Part shown: one piece after another, positions 39,954 through 51,800 of the stretch
How the letters are laid out: each line of letters begins with the position of its first letter
Numbering within the stretch: position 1 is the stretch's first letter
NCBI GenBank assembly: GCA_903813345.2
Contig: CAIIXF020000004.1
Location: forward strand, 5,351,525-5,415,524
Direction of reading: 5' to 3'
DNA from: Owenia fusiformis
Taxonomy: Eukaryota; Annelida; Polychaeta; Sabellida; Oweniidae
Length of the DNA stretch: 64,000 bases
Notes under the pieces: model-generated
Told to the model about the DNA's origin: nothing
What the model saw: only the letters and a program-made list of their open reading frames with translations
Databases searched by the model: none
Made by a program: the position numbers and the translations under genes

Positions 39954-40097
39954 TATGCCTTTGTCACATATGCGCTGATCCATCGGCCGGCGCCCGGCCA
40001 GTTGAGTGTTTTGTTCAATATTGTATTCAATTGTGAACAAAATACTCAATCGGCCAGGCGCCGTAGTGAAAATCGGAGCAAATGTGACCAAGGCATT
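39954..40097. mobile_element. Foldback MITE, copy 3 of 3 (most intact)
   Basis: Nearly the whole 144 bp is one palindrome. TGCCTTTGTCACATATGCGC pairs with CGGAGCAAATGTGACCAAGGCA; CGGCCGGCGCC pairs with GGCCAGGCGCCG; GAGTGTTTTGTTCA pairs with TGAACAAAATACTC. TTA flanks both ends, as in PIF/Harbinger insertions. Confidence 0.75.
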
Positions 40098-40419
40098 AAT
40101 ACATGCAAATGTTTACATATTGTTGGATCAAGGGATGGATACCAACCTGATCCAAAAATGACCACTATATATCTGAAGGTACTAAAATACAATGTACATT
40201 ATTTGGGTAGACTCATTTTGAGCTCTATACTAGTGAACATCTGTTCAGAATGAATATATACAAAAAAAACTTCAGTCAAATCATACAAAATATTCCAAAA
40301 GATTTTTTATGTACAAAATATTAACATACACAGAAGCAAAAACATGGTATTAGACACAAGTGGCAAAAATCCAACAAAAGCAGGCAGAAAACAAGTAGGG
40401 GAGATGCGTCGAACATTGA

Positions 40420-40662
40420 TCATGTATGGGGTTACTTCGTCATGGGGCTATTTCGACCATGAAACTTTTTCGAAATTGGCCTATAGTTCCGATTCATGAA
40501 GGCCTCCATCTTTGTTTTTGAAAACTTTTGAAGATAAATTGAAATTTCCAACGGGCAAGATCTTAATCAAAGATGGCTGACCATGGAAATATGAATTATC
40601 GGCAATTGTTAAAATAACCCCATGGTCGAAGTAACCCCTTGACGAAGTAACTCCATACATCG
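40420..40662. mobile_element. MITE with 24-bp inverted ends
   Basis: ATGTATGGGGTTACTTCGTC and its inverse GACGAAGTAACTCCATACAT end a segment of about 240 bp. Inner GGGCTATTTCGACCATG and CATGGTCGAAGTAACCCC add a second inverted pair. Flanks GATC and CGAT show no clear duplication. Confidence 0.7.
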
Positions 40663-41076
40663 ATTACAGAAAACACACACAAAATGGGTTTGCTTCATTA
40701 TAGGTTGTCACCATGCCCGCTGCCTTGATGAGAGGACTGGGTTACATATTTCAAATGACAATTGATGATAAGGATACATTATGTCACATCCATTTTATGC
40801 AAAAGAAACTAAAAGAATATAATAGCATATTTACAAGAAATGAAGAACCAGAATTGGTTACTATGTTGTACTTCATGCTACAATCCTTGGGCACAGGTGC
40901 CAGATTTCATTCTTATAATTTCCAACATTACATTCTCAAGTTTTTACAATCTGCATATCTTTTACTCAAACTTTTTGAGCTCACTTTTAAAAAATGAAAC
41001 CCGCTTTTTATACGAATCTCATCTTAGTCTTTCAATGTTTCTCGGAAGTACATCCACTGATACAAGGAATCTATTT

Positions 41077-44000
41077 TTAAAAGAAAACTTGTCTGGTTTG
41101 CTGTTGCTGACTTCGTCCCCGATTACCTCTATTTCCTCCCCGATTACCTCTATTTCCACCTCTATTACCTTTATTTCCTCCACGTCCTCTATTTGATATC
41201 CTATTATTCCTTCCTTGAGCAGTCTGATTTAAATTCACACGCTGACGATTCTGATTCTGGTTTTGTTTAGAGAACCGTTGATTACGGTTACGATTTTGTC
41301 CTCCTGAGATCTGAGTGGCTGTTTGACTGAATCGTTGCGAGATTGACATTCCACCCCTATTGTATGAGAATCCTAGATTTTGTTTTTTAATGTTTGGAGG
41401 GATTGAGTTAGAATTCTTGTTCTTGTTTTGCAGCTTCTGAAAAAGAAATGTTACACCATTTCATCGCATTTTGTTTGAATAAATATTCCAATTTTTGATT
41501 TTATATGATTCTACGGATTCAGGACAACACAAGATTGTGCAACAAAGAATGGTTTAATTTAAAGGAATTCCAGGCGATAAAAATAAATTTAAGGGTTATC
41601 AAGAAAGGTAAACAGGGAATAACGCAGAATTTATATATTCAGGACAACTTTTTGAGCTACAAAGAGCAGTTTAACTTAATCCAGAATTCATATAGAGCTG
41701 GGTTCTGAATATCTATGCTCATTTTTACATGAAGATAGTTTCATCTTTGAATTCTGGGTAATTCCCTCCTTTTGGGTTTACAGTACTTTAACCATCATTA
41801 TTTTGTTGGGAATATTTGCCCTAAATTGCATACCCTAATGGTTTGCTGTGTACTGTTCTGCTTTCTTGGCTGGTTGAGTTGTTGTTTCTTCCCCCTCTGG
41901 CTCATATTGTTTCTGGTCAGCTTGTTTTTACTGTAATAAACATAATACATTTCATGAGATGGGAGGAAGTTCGATAAAAGGAAGATTAATTTAAAAGTTC
42001 CAGTAAGTGCAGGAGAGCGACTGATTATTTGGTTGACCCAAAAAACAATACTACTCTGCTGGCATCATTTGTAAACCCATGTTAAAGGGCCGTTATGCTG
42101 AGAATATTCTCGAAAAATGTAACACCCTAACTCTGCAGCAAGTCAAAAATTCAATTTGACCCAGTTGGGTAGATCATGATTTTCAAGGAACTGTCTCAAT
42201 ATGATTTTGGCCCTTATTACCATGGTTCTGCAACACCCAGGTAATTTCTCTAGAATACTATGGTAATTTCTTAAAACGATGGTAATTTCTCCTAATACTT
42301 TAGTAGTTTCTCCTAATGCCAAGGTAATTTCTCTAGAATACCATGGTAATATCTTAAAACTATGGTAATTTCTCTGAATGCAAAGGTAATTTCTCCAAGG
42401 TGTGTAATGTCCTTTTAATATGTTCTTTAAAAATGTGGCAAACAAAGCTGTTTTTAATTTCAGAAAAGGAGAGAACTGATTGTTTTTCCCTGCAACTTAA
42501 ATAAACGTGAAAAAACTTGATTAAAGTTAAAAAAATGTGCATATCTTGACTAAACTTTGGCAATGACTCTGAAAATAAAAATTCTGCACACACTTGAAGA
42601 AAAAATCCCTGAACACTAGTATGTAAAGTATAATGTAAACATACCCATAACTGGGTTGGTTCCTTATGTTGACTGTGAGTAATCCTCCACTTTGATTATT
42701 CTGGTTTTTCCTTCTGTTGCCTTGGTTACTCAAGTTTTTTCTGTTACCACGGTTACCAGCCTGTATCCTAGAAACAGAAAATAAAACTTAAAAATTGAAA
42801 AAAATAAATGATTGAGATTATTCAAGGAACAACATTTACAAATACAACAATGGAAGTATCAGTTGAATAATTTTCAAATGATTTCAACTCAATTTATCAA
42901 CTGAATACTTTTATCTTTAAGAACCAATCAACTTACTGTAATTTCTTATTCTGGCCACGTTGTAATTTCTGTTGGATTCGTTGCCGTTTTTGCTGTACAT
43001 TTTGTTGCTTAGCAACAGCATCTGATCTCAAAGTCCCATAGGTGTTCTTGAAGTTGTTACGGTTAAGCTTTTTCTTGCCTTGGGGTTGATTTTGATTCTG
43101 TAAACAGAACAACAACAGGTAAACTGAATGATGAGTCTGGGGGCCGTTTCTAGAAAGTTTCGTTATTAACGAATCGTTAATTCAATTGTTAATAACGATT
43201 TTTCTGTTTCTCAAAAGTTAATGATTCGCGATGACGTCATGGTTTGTAACGATTTATTCGTTATCCATGATGCGGTGTCCATAGACAAATCCACGATTCG
43301 CTATTAACGATTCGTTAATAACAATAAGTTCCGAGAAACGTCCTCCTGGGAAACTGGGCATGTAGGTCATAGCTGCAATACCATATACGCAATGTTGTGA
43401 GAGTCAGGTTATTTTGTAGTTCAAGTGGTAGAGCACATGACATGCAATATAGGGAGGCTGTTTGTTTGAATGACTTTCTCACATCACATGAGCCATTTAG
43501 ATTTGTTTCATGTTTCAAATTAACCAAGACTTGATTTCATGAAAACATATAAGACATGAGACCCAAAACCAAATAGTTTTGACGTGAGCCACCAAATTCT
43601 TCAGCATATACATGTATACATGTTAATATAAATACAATAACTTGCAACTGGTTCATAATACAATTTTGATACTGGTCAAAATCCTTAAGAATACCCTGGA
43701 TACCTTCTCTCCATCCTCCGATCACAGGGCTTCAAAATCCAGAATACAACAACAACATTGCAACAGCAATCATGTATACGTCATCGGCGCACAATTAGAT
43801 CACATGATTCAGTTTTTTCAGGCGCTTCTAAATTGATAATAGCAGGAGGTTATAAGAAGGAGGTACAGATTCGAGACACCTGCTTAGGAGGATACCTTCT
43901 CTCTCATGCAGATTATATTCATTCATAAAATCATTCATGTAGAAATTGAATTAAATCCTCTTTAAAATTTTAAACATTTTTTTTCAATTTGGAACTTGTT

Positions 44001-47000
44001 GTATTGCTAACTGGGAAATGGATTCTTTTCACACTTTGATATTTTCAGAAAAGAGGATTTATGTTCAAGTCTATTGCTTGTGTTGAATATCAATATGAGT
44101 TCAAATTATTTGGAGGTGAAATGTCATATTTAGGATGAGGATTACAACCACTGTAATCCTCCACAAATACAACCCCTATTTTAATGTCTGATTGAATAAC
44201 TGTTAATTGATTTTCATCATATAACGTTTCTGATTATGCTGATGCCCAGCCACAAGCACATGTGCACTTGTTTTAATGTATTCTTTGTATAAATAAATAA
44301 ATAAATAAAAAAAGCTACTGAGCACTAACAATGTTTACATTTACATTTATAGAGAATATTTTTCTTGCTTAATTTTTTAAAACTACATTGGTAAATCAAA
44401 AGTATTCAAACACATTGGCCTTATATCAAACAATATTGAACTCTGCTCTGAATAGAGTTAAAGCAATGATTATGAAAAAAAGAAATATTGATCAAATGAA
44501 ATCAAGGCATCTTACTAAACCATCAATTTATAACAAAGATTCAAATTATATGCAACAGATGTCTTGGAATTAATATTGATTTAAACTTTACCAATAAAGT
44601 TAAAACTAAAGAAATACAGAAAAGTCTAATTTCCATGCTATTGTTATTCCATGAGATTGGCCAATGAGAAATATCTGTGTAAAAGATCATCCATAACTTA
44701 TCGATCACCCCTCGTACATTAACATGTGCAACATATGGTCTACTAGTTGTTAATGTAAGCATTTTAGTGAATATTTATTTCTGCAGTCAATTCTCGTGTA
44801 TTTTCCATTCATCCATATGCAAATACACTGTATATTCAAATGAATATTATAGTTTTTTATGAAATAAGTTACCATCTGAAGAAATTTAAAATCAATAACA
44901 AAATTGGATTTTTCATAATTGAAAGATTATGTTAAAAATAAAATAATAAAAAAAGCAAGTGATTTTTAATTTTTACTATATTTAGTGAAGCTAAGACATG
45001 TAAAATGGTGTTGTATTATATGTTTATTTCAGAAATCCTGAGTATGCAAATTAACTTATATTAGGTAAACTTATTGACACCAAAACTGTCCTCATGTTTA
45101 TTGACAAACCAGATTTTGGTAATAGCCATACCAACACAGAAAATATCTATCCATTTTACACCGTTTCAAGAATATTAGAAAATTTTGTGTCAGATTTTGA
45201 AAATTTTCCAGTAATAATCTAGAGAAGAAAGCATATTTTGACATTACACTGAAACATTATGGCATAATATTAGATGATGATAATGCAAATTTGTACATGA
45301 TGGAAAATTGAAATATGGCATTTTTAACTTGGGCTGATTGCGCAGTGGCACTGTTTTAATTCACTGCAATAATTTCAGCAAATATGTTCAGTTTGTTTAG
45401 GGATTTAACAAAGCTTCTGGTGATGTTAATGAAATGATATTACACACTATTAACAAATACGTGTATATTTTAAACTTAAACACAGTCTAAGTTTAGGTCA
45501 AGTTTTCTGAAAAAATCTGAGGCAAAGACCGAGATGGCGAGACATCTGCCTCAGTGATCTCAAAGTAGGTGTACACATTAAATTGGGAGTGTATTTATTT
45601 CCCCCTTGGAATATCACTTATATCCTTACCCGAAGGTATAAGAGCAATGCAAATTGTAATAATTACAATTTTTCAAAAAAAGTTTAATGGTTTTCTCACC
45701 TGTATTCCACGTTTCTGATTGACAACATTTTGTCTGTTGCGATTTTGTCGTTGTTTGTTGAGTCTAGTGACAGCATTTTTTACCACTTTATTGGCCCGCT
45801 GGTTCCGCTGGTTGTTTGTTTTCTTTCCCTGAAAATTATAAAATCATATTATAGGGGTCTGGGTGACAATATTAAAGCTTATTTTATAAAGACTATTTAC
45901 ACAGAAAGGAGTGGAGTTTTTCCTGATGGAAAAATCACTGAAATTTGAAGTTGCAATTAGATGTGTGCTCATTAACAATGCCATTGGATTTAGGTCATTA
46001 AAATATTCTCAGCCTCAAATCTAAATATCCATTTAAAGTCAATAGGTCATTTGTATTATAGTCCATTTTATGTAACCAGAAATCTGAATAAATAATGCTT
46101 CACATGTGGTCTGGTAAACCAGCTGACTGAATTATAACTGAGAAGTTTCAGCAATCAGCCTAACCTTCAAAATACATGTAATAGCATGGAAATAGAATTT
46201 GCTATCATTCAAAATTATATAATAAAAAAAGATTTTATCTGCATCAATTCAGAACCCTTCAGCTTCACAAGAATTTTATTGAATTTGGTTCAAATAAAAT
46301 CAAATAGTTCAAAAATCATTCTTACCTGTTGGGCGACATTCATCCTCTTCATAGGACTAACTCCTGTTTTCTGGTTGGCATTTCTCCCCTTTTGTCGCAG
46401 ATTTCTGCCTTTCAATCCAACCTTTAATGTTGCTTTCTTCGCAGTCTGTTTAGCTTTCTTGTTCAGCTTGATTATGTCATCTGCAGAAATGCAACACATC
46501 TGTTTTTTACAATTCATAGTGTCTGAATGAAACTGGATTGGTTTGAAATAAGAAGCAGAACATTGGTCAATCGAAACAATTTTTTATCAACTTTTGTGGA
46601 ATTTCATTCTGAAATGTTCAAAATAAACATCAATTTTATACGACACTTCATGAATTTTTGTCAAGGCTGATTTTCTTTCACCAAATGGAGAGCGGTGATG
46701 TTTTCATCTATATCTATTATTTGGAGATATCACCCTTCGCGCAGAGTCTAGTTATAAACTACCCTCTGCCAAGTATAGACTATATTACAGTTTAGCAGCC
46801 CGCCCCGAAGACTGGTGTCTTTGACAGCCCGGGTAATTAATCATTTCAAATCTACCACGCTGACCCTTTCCCAACCAATCAGCGAAGTGGAAGGGCACAT
46901 GCTAAATACATGCTAATTAACTATGCGGTGATGTCAGAGGAAATGACCATATAGGAAGTTGTATGATTTCGACGACGAACTCTGATTGGCTCGGTGAGAT

Positions 47001-48567
47001 CAGAGATTTATTGTAAACTCAAAGAGTGAAGACAAGCTCTCTAAGAAAGGAGTCACAATCCTGGAGTGGGTAATAGTGAAAGCGTAAAGACTGTTCTAAT
47101 AAAAGATAGGTCAGCCTTTATAAGAGTTAAGTCATGGATTGATCATTTAGCCTAGGCCTAGCCTAGTTCAACGTCGTTAAACTCAATAACGGCGTTATTT
47201 ATTATTAAGAATTTTCTTGGGGCCATTATTGAGTTTAACCTCTTTACTATTCTTTCCATTGATGCAAGATTTGGATCCACCGAAACCATTTTTTCGCGAT
47301 AACATGCAACTGATACTTGACAACAATATAAAAACACATTACATCAAGCGATTCAACACAATATTATTGTATTAAATGGTCATTTATACAAGTAAAATGA
47401 GGTTAAACTTACCAATCTCTAAAATGACATTTCCGCATGTCCTTCATTGTGTCTGTTCGTCCCGGGTTAAAATTTAAACTATTGAAACGAAATTGTTGTC
47501 AAATAGATTGATAATTATCACGCGATTACTCGGGATAAAATAGCAATTTTTGAGGATAGCAGGTATCTTTGATTGATTTATATAGCGCTTGTATACACAC
47601 AAAATCGTTATTAATTGCAAACCTACTGTTCGTTGATGCAGTGTCGCAATGACGGTTAATTCCTGATACGATTTGCAATTTCGATGTTACCGGAGCTGAC
47701 CGATATTTTCGTAAAATTCCAAACCTGTCTCCAATATTTTCGTAATTATGCATCAATATGGTCTAAGGGGGGTACGGGATGGTGTGTATGTATTTATAAG
47801 GTATGTATGCATGCTTGAATCACATTCTTTATGTAATATTACCATGTTTTCGGAGTTTAATTAGTTCCGCATGTCGAAACCTGCTGAACGATTAAATGAT
47901 CGCAACAAGGGCAAAATCATCATGGAAGTTAGACCTAGCCGGGGCCATAAGACATGTCAGATAAGAAACGAGGCCCAGGCTAGGTCTAATGTTGTTGGAC
48001 TAGGCCTAGCCCAGTCTGCCTAACCTAGAGTCCATTTCACTGCTTCATTTCGTCAGTAGAACGGCAAATATAAGAAATTTGGAGACCATTGTGCAATAAT
48101 ATATGGAAAAGTATATTCATAATGTACATGAATGACATATGTATATCTTGGATTGCTTCTAGTTTGGCTTATAAAGTGTGTGGCCTCTTATATTTGGATG
48201 TTTCTCTGCCATGTTATTTTCAATAAGATTAACATGGCTGAAATTCTTCAAATTACAAGACGGCACAACCTTATTGCACAAAAAACTAAAAAATCTGAAA
48301 TATACAAATGTCATTCATGTACATTATGAATATACTTTTCCATATATTATTGCACAATGGTCTCCCAATTTCTTATTTTTGCCGTTCTACTGACGAAATG
48401 AAGCAGACTCTAACCGGGACAATTTTTCCCCGAATTTTTCACTTGGTCAGCAATTTTCAAAGACCAAAGAATGTATCACTTTAAAGTTAATCATGATAAA
48501 AATTCTCGCATGCTTGTAAAAAATACTCACCAAGCGACATGTCAATTTTGTCCATTTGGGAGGCCAT
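41077..48567 (-). CDS. FYTTD1: UAP56-interacting factor (UIF/FYTTD1-like) mRNA export adaptor
   Basis: Seven phase-consistent exons on the minus strand: 48567-48531, 46480-46326, 45828-45700, 43097-42937, 42767-42645, 41930-41834, 41436-41077 (353 residues; human UIF 318). The N-terminus MDKIDMSLDDIIKLN is the UAP56-binding motif that links export adaptors to the DDX39B helicase in TREX; an intron splits it inside the Asp codon. GVSPMKR (UIF: GISPMNR), SGGLLTVNI (UIF: GGILTVSI) and a C-terminal MSISQRF (UIF: MTLNERF) follow in the UIF order, setting it apart from ALYREF, which shares only the first motif. The middle is Arg/Gln/Asn-rich. The last exon has Gly-Asn-Arg-Gly repeats (about GGNRGNRG x3), suited to RNA binding and arginine methylation. 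Predicted nuclear. Confidence 0.85.
42240..42400. repeat. Short imperfect tandem repeat in UIF intron 5
   Basis: GGTAATTTCTCTAGAATAC / GGTAATTTCTTAAAACGAT / GGTAATTTCTCCTAATACT units of about 20 bp recur seven times. Several read as TTACC on the minus strand and are not splice sites. Confidence 0.7.
43138..43352. mobile_element. MITE with GTTATTAACGAATCGTTAA inverted repeats
   Basis: GTTATTAACGAATCGTTAAT near 43165 and TTAACGATTCGTTAATAAC near 43302 are inverted copies. The outer ends GGGGCCGTTTCTAGAAA and TTCCGAGAAACGTCCTCC are weakly inverted. Located in UIF intron 3; no coding. Confidence 0.65.
43360..45699 (-). other. UIF intron 3, mostly featureless
   Basis: The intron runs 43098-45699. 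Apart from the MITE at 43138-43352 and a TAAATAAATAAATAAAT simple repeat at 44288, possibly a LINE tail, I see nothing. The short open frames carry no recognisable domain. Confidence 0.6.
46481..48530 (-). other. UIF intron 1 with repeats
   Basis: It contains the MITE at 48028-48410, a dispersed TTGATTGATTTATATAGCGCTT repeat near 47568, and a CpG-richer stretch around 46740-47000. No other exon was recognised. Confidence 0.6.
48026..48412. mobile_element. MITE with ~110-bp inverted repeats, copy 1 (right end deleted by 8 bp)
   Basis: TA flanks 48028-48410. The arms pair GAGTCCATTTCACTGCTTCA..GTACATGAATGACAT with ATGTCATTCATGTAC..TGAAGCAG. It matches the copy at 61923-62313 almost base for base, but lacks TGAAATGG near its right end. 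The open frame 48132-48329 is a product of this repeat. Confidence 0.9.
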
Positions 48568-48883
48568 CTTAATAGACTTATCCCACTTTTAGCAACTAAT
48601 TTTTGAATCGACGCTTTCTGAAAAGTATGGCGAAGGTCACGTGGCACGAAACACATGTAAAGGCAAAACTAAATGCTAAACGAAATCAAAAAGAGTATTT
48701 GAATCATATCATGCTTAAAGCACATACACTATTGGTATTATAACTGATTCAATTATAAAATATATTATGACTTGCTTTGATTTAATATTCCATAAACAAC
48801 AAAATATTTTTCAATTTAAATATAAATTGAATGATTTCGTTTCAGAGCAGGTATAGTTTTAACGCAGCCAAGTAAATCAAAAC
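48568..48883. promoter_or_regulatory. Candidate bidirectional promoter between UIF and the cAMP-receptor-like gene
   Basis: The two start codons point away from each other with 316 bp between. A CACGTG E-box lies at 48638-48643. No clear TATA box at a typical distance was assigned. Shared control is inferred from geometry only; untranslated first exons could lie further away. Confidence 0.45.
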
Positions 48884-51800
48884 ATGGAAAGTGGCATTTT
48901 GGCAGCTGCAAATACTACCCCTATTGCGGGTCTTAAATGCTCTCTATTTCCAAATAATCAGTACCAATGTGTGAGTAATTATATTAACTTTATAGAATTT
49001 ATAAAATCAAAAGTTTACATTCGCATGAAGAGTGGTGTTTTTAAATAAATTGAGATGATTTTTTTCAAATTTTTACCTTTTTGGACAAAATTATAAACAG
49101 GAAGTGGGATGCTTCATATGGGGGAGCTCAAGTCAAGAGGAGAGATAACCACAGAGCTTAGAGATGACAGATATATTTATGTCTCTTGCTTACCACAAAG
49201 CCTTCGTTTTCACCGTCTAGACTCCGATACCATGGGCGTAGCGCTATTTTTCTAAGTAGTACGCCACCATGGGAGCCCGCATGCGAGCAATAGTTGAGAG
49301 AAGCAAAAAAGCATTCAGGGGGGTCTGTGGGGTTCTCCCCCTTGGAAAATTTTGAAATTTGGTTGTATTTGGAGCGAATTTGAGACCATCTGGTACGCCT
49401 GTGCGTACCCAGCAAACTGGGCGCTATGCCCATGGATGTCACACATCGTCGTGATGTTAGCATATTTCCTTTGGTCTTTCTATTTTTTCAAAATCATGCA
49501 GTTTTTCACCATTTTGAGCACTTCTCAAGTGATTTAGCCATATTTGGGCCAGAATTGTGAAATGTGAACCCCCTGGAAATATTTGAAAACTGAACCCCCC
49601 TTGGCAAATCCTCGCTATGGGCCTGTACAATATGAGTTTACTTTGGGGAAGTTAATAAACATGACAAGGAATGATATGAGCCAAAAATATTCTAAAATTG
49701 GAACAATTTTGAATTTTTGTTACGGTTTTGCTTCACATTATATGTTGGCAAATAAATAATTAAAAAATGCTAGAAAAAAAACAAGTCACTACAAGTTAAT
49801 CCTTAGACTAGAATGTATATCGGTTATACCAAATTATGCCAGCCACCTAGGACCCTTGGATCCAAAGACTGATGCTCTACCGACTGAGCTATAAAGGCTT
49901 AAGCCACTACAGCTGGACTGTAGTAGCAACTTGCTATCAAGGGTCGTTACAGTATTTTTGATTATACTATTTCAGGATGTCATCGTTGCCGTGAAAAGAG
50001 CCATGGCATCACTGTCATTGGTTGGATGGTGAGCAATATTTTTAGATATTCCACTCTATTTTACTTCAATTGAGAAAAGTGATTCTACTCAGCCTAGATT
50101 AAAAATATTTCATAAAAGGAGCTAAATCTTTATAAAAGCAATTGAGAAAAGCAATTCTACTCAGCCTAGATTAAAAACATTTCATAAAAGGACCTAAATC
50201 TTTATAAAAACATCTGTGGTATTCTCACCCTCTGAACTCACGAGGAAGGAACAAACAGAATGAAACCTTGTATTCAAAGGATGTTATTTTCATTGATTGT
50301 CATATTGTTTATATAAGACTGGTAGATCATCATAGCTGTTCATTTGATTCAACCAATCATTCAGAAAAATTCACAGAGATCCCATTGTCAAGTTTTTCGG
50401 ATTTTTCATGTGTAACATGAATTAAGATTTTAAACCATATTCATTTTTTTTTCTATTTCAGTTTATTTATGATATGTGTGATTGTACTCTTCAAGAAGTA
50501 TGCAGCATTTGCACAGAGGTTGATACTATATCTCAGTGTAGCAGCGTTCTTTGACAGTGTCGCCTATCTTATGGTAAGTATCGCCTATCTTATTGTAAGT
50601 GTTGCCTATCTCATGGTAAGTATTGCCTATCTTATTGTAAGTATTGCCCATCTCAGGGTTAGTATGCCTATCTCATTGTAAGTATCGCCTATCTCATGGT
50701 AAGTATTGCCTATCTCATGGTAAGTATTGCCTATCTCAAAATATTGCCCACCTCAATGGATGTTGAAAGGGGTGGTTTGGAACTATGACGTTTCATTACC
50801 TAGATTTATGTATTGAAAGATATTTTTAACTTGTCAGCTCAATTTTATATCTAATAAGGTGTACAAAAAACACACTCCTTAGAATGGTTGTTATTCACAA
50901 TTTTAAGTTTCACATTTTTCACGTTTCACATTTTTTCTTGTTTCACATTTTTCATGTTTCACATTTTCTCGTGTTTAACATTTCAGGGTGAGCTACATCC
51001 AGATGGGCCGCTATGTGACTTCCAGGCCTGGTGGTTGACATACTTTGGTAAGCTATCATTATACTCTGAATCTGTATCAGCAAGTTACACTTCCCTCTAA
51101 CTATTCTAACGATTTACAATTTTGATGCTGGTGAGGTCTTAACAATCTCAAGTATAGATTCCTTGGAGTTTTATGTGAAATGATCTCAGCTACTTGTTTG
51201 TGAAAATGTAGTGTCATAATTTTCTGATGACATAAAGGAACCCTTGATAGCAAGAGATCTCCCTCACACTGAATCAAGTAGGCACTACATCCACTAAAGA
51301 CTTTAAAAATGGGCTTGCACACCTGAAAACAAATACATTGAAAAGAGGAAAATAGGCATATTTTGACCAATTTTTATGGGAAGTGTGCAAATGAGAATTT
51401 TGCATTCTTCTGAAGATAGAATCCTAGGGAAGAACATTGATTAATTTATTAACACTGATTAACTCATTATAACTGATTAATATATGAACACTGATTAATT
51501 TATTTCTTCATTCCAGATTGGAGTGTGCTATTGTGGGTATGCTGTATTACATTCAACCTCTACATGAATGCCATTCGCTCAGTTATAACAGAGAAATATG
51601 AATGGTAAGAGCAATGCTTAGCTCACCATTAATAATTTGATTTAAAAAATATCTAGCTTGGCATTTATCAATGACCGCTAGGAACTTTTTTTTATCTCAC
51701 TTATATTGTTATAATTCAGTGCTGATGGGCTTGCAGGCAGGCAGCACAAGAAATGTGTTATCAAGAATCAAGAAAGCAAGACAACTGTTGAACGTAAAAT

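Noticed and set aside
41505-41708. Plus-strand open frame in UIF intron
   Set aside because: A+T-rich, no domain, opposite to a well-supported gene model.
48132-48329. Small protein repeated at 62027-62224
   Set aside because: Near-identical frames are in the two copies of one MITE with long inverted repeats; no known domain.
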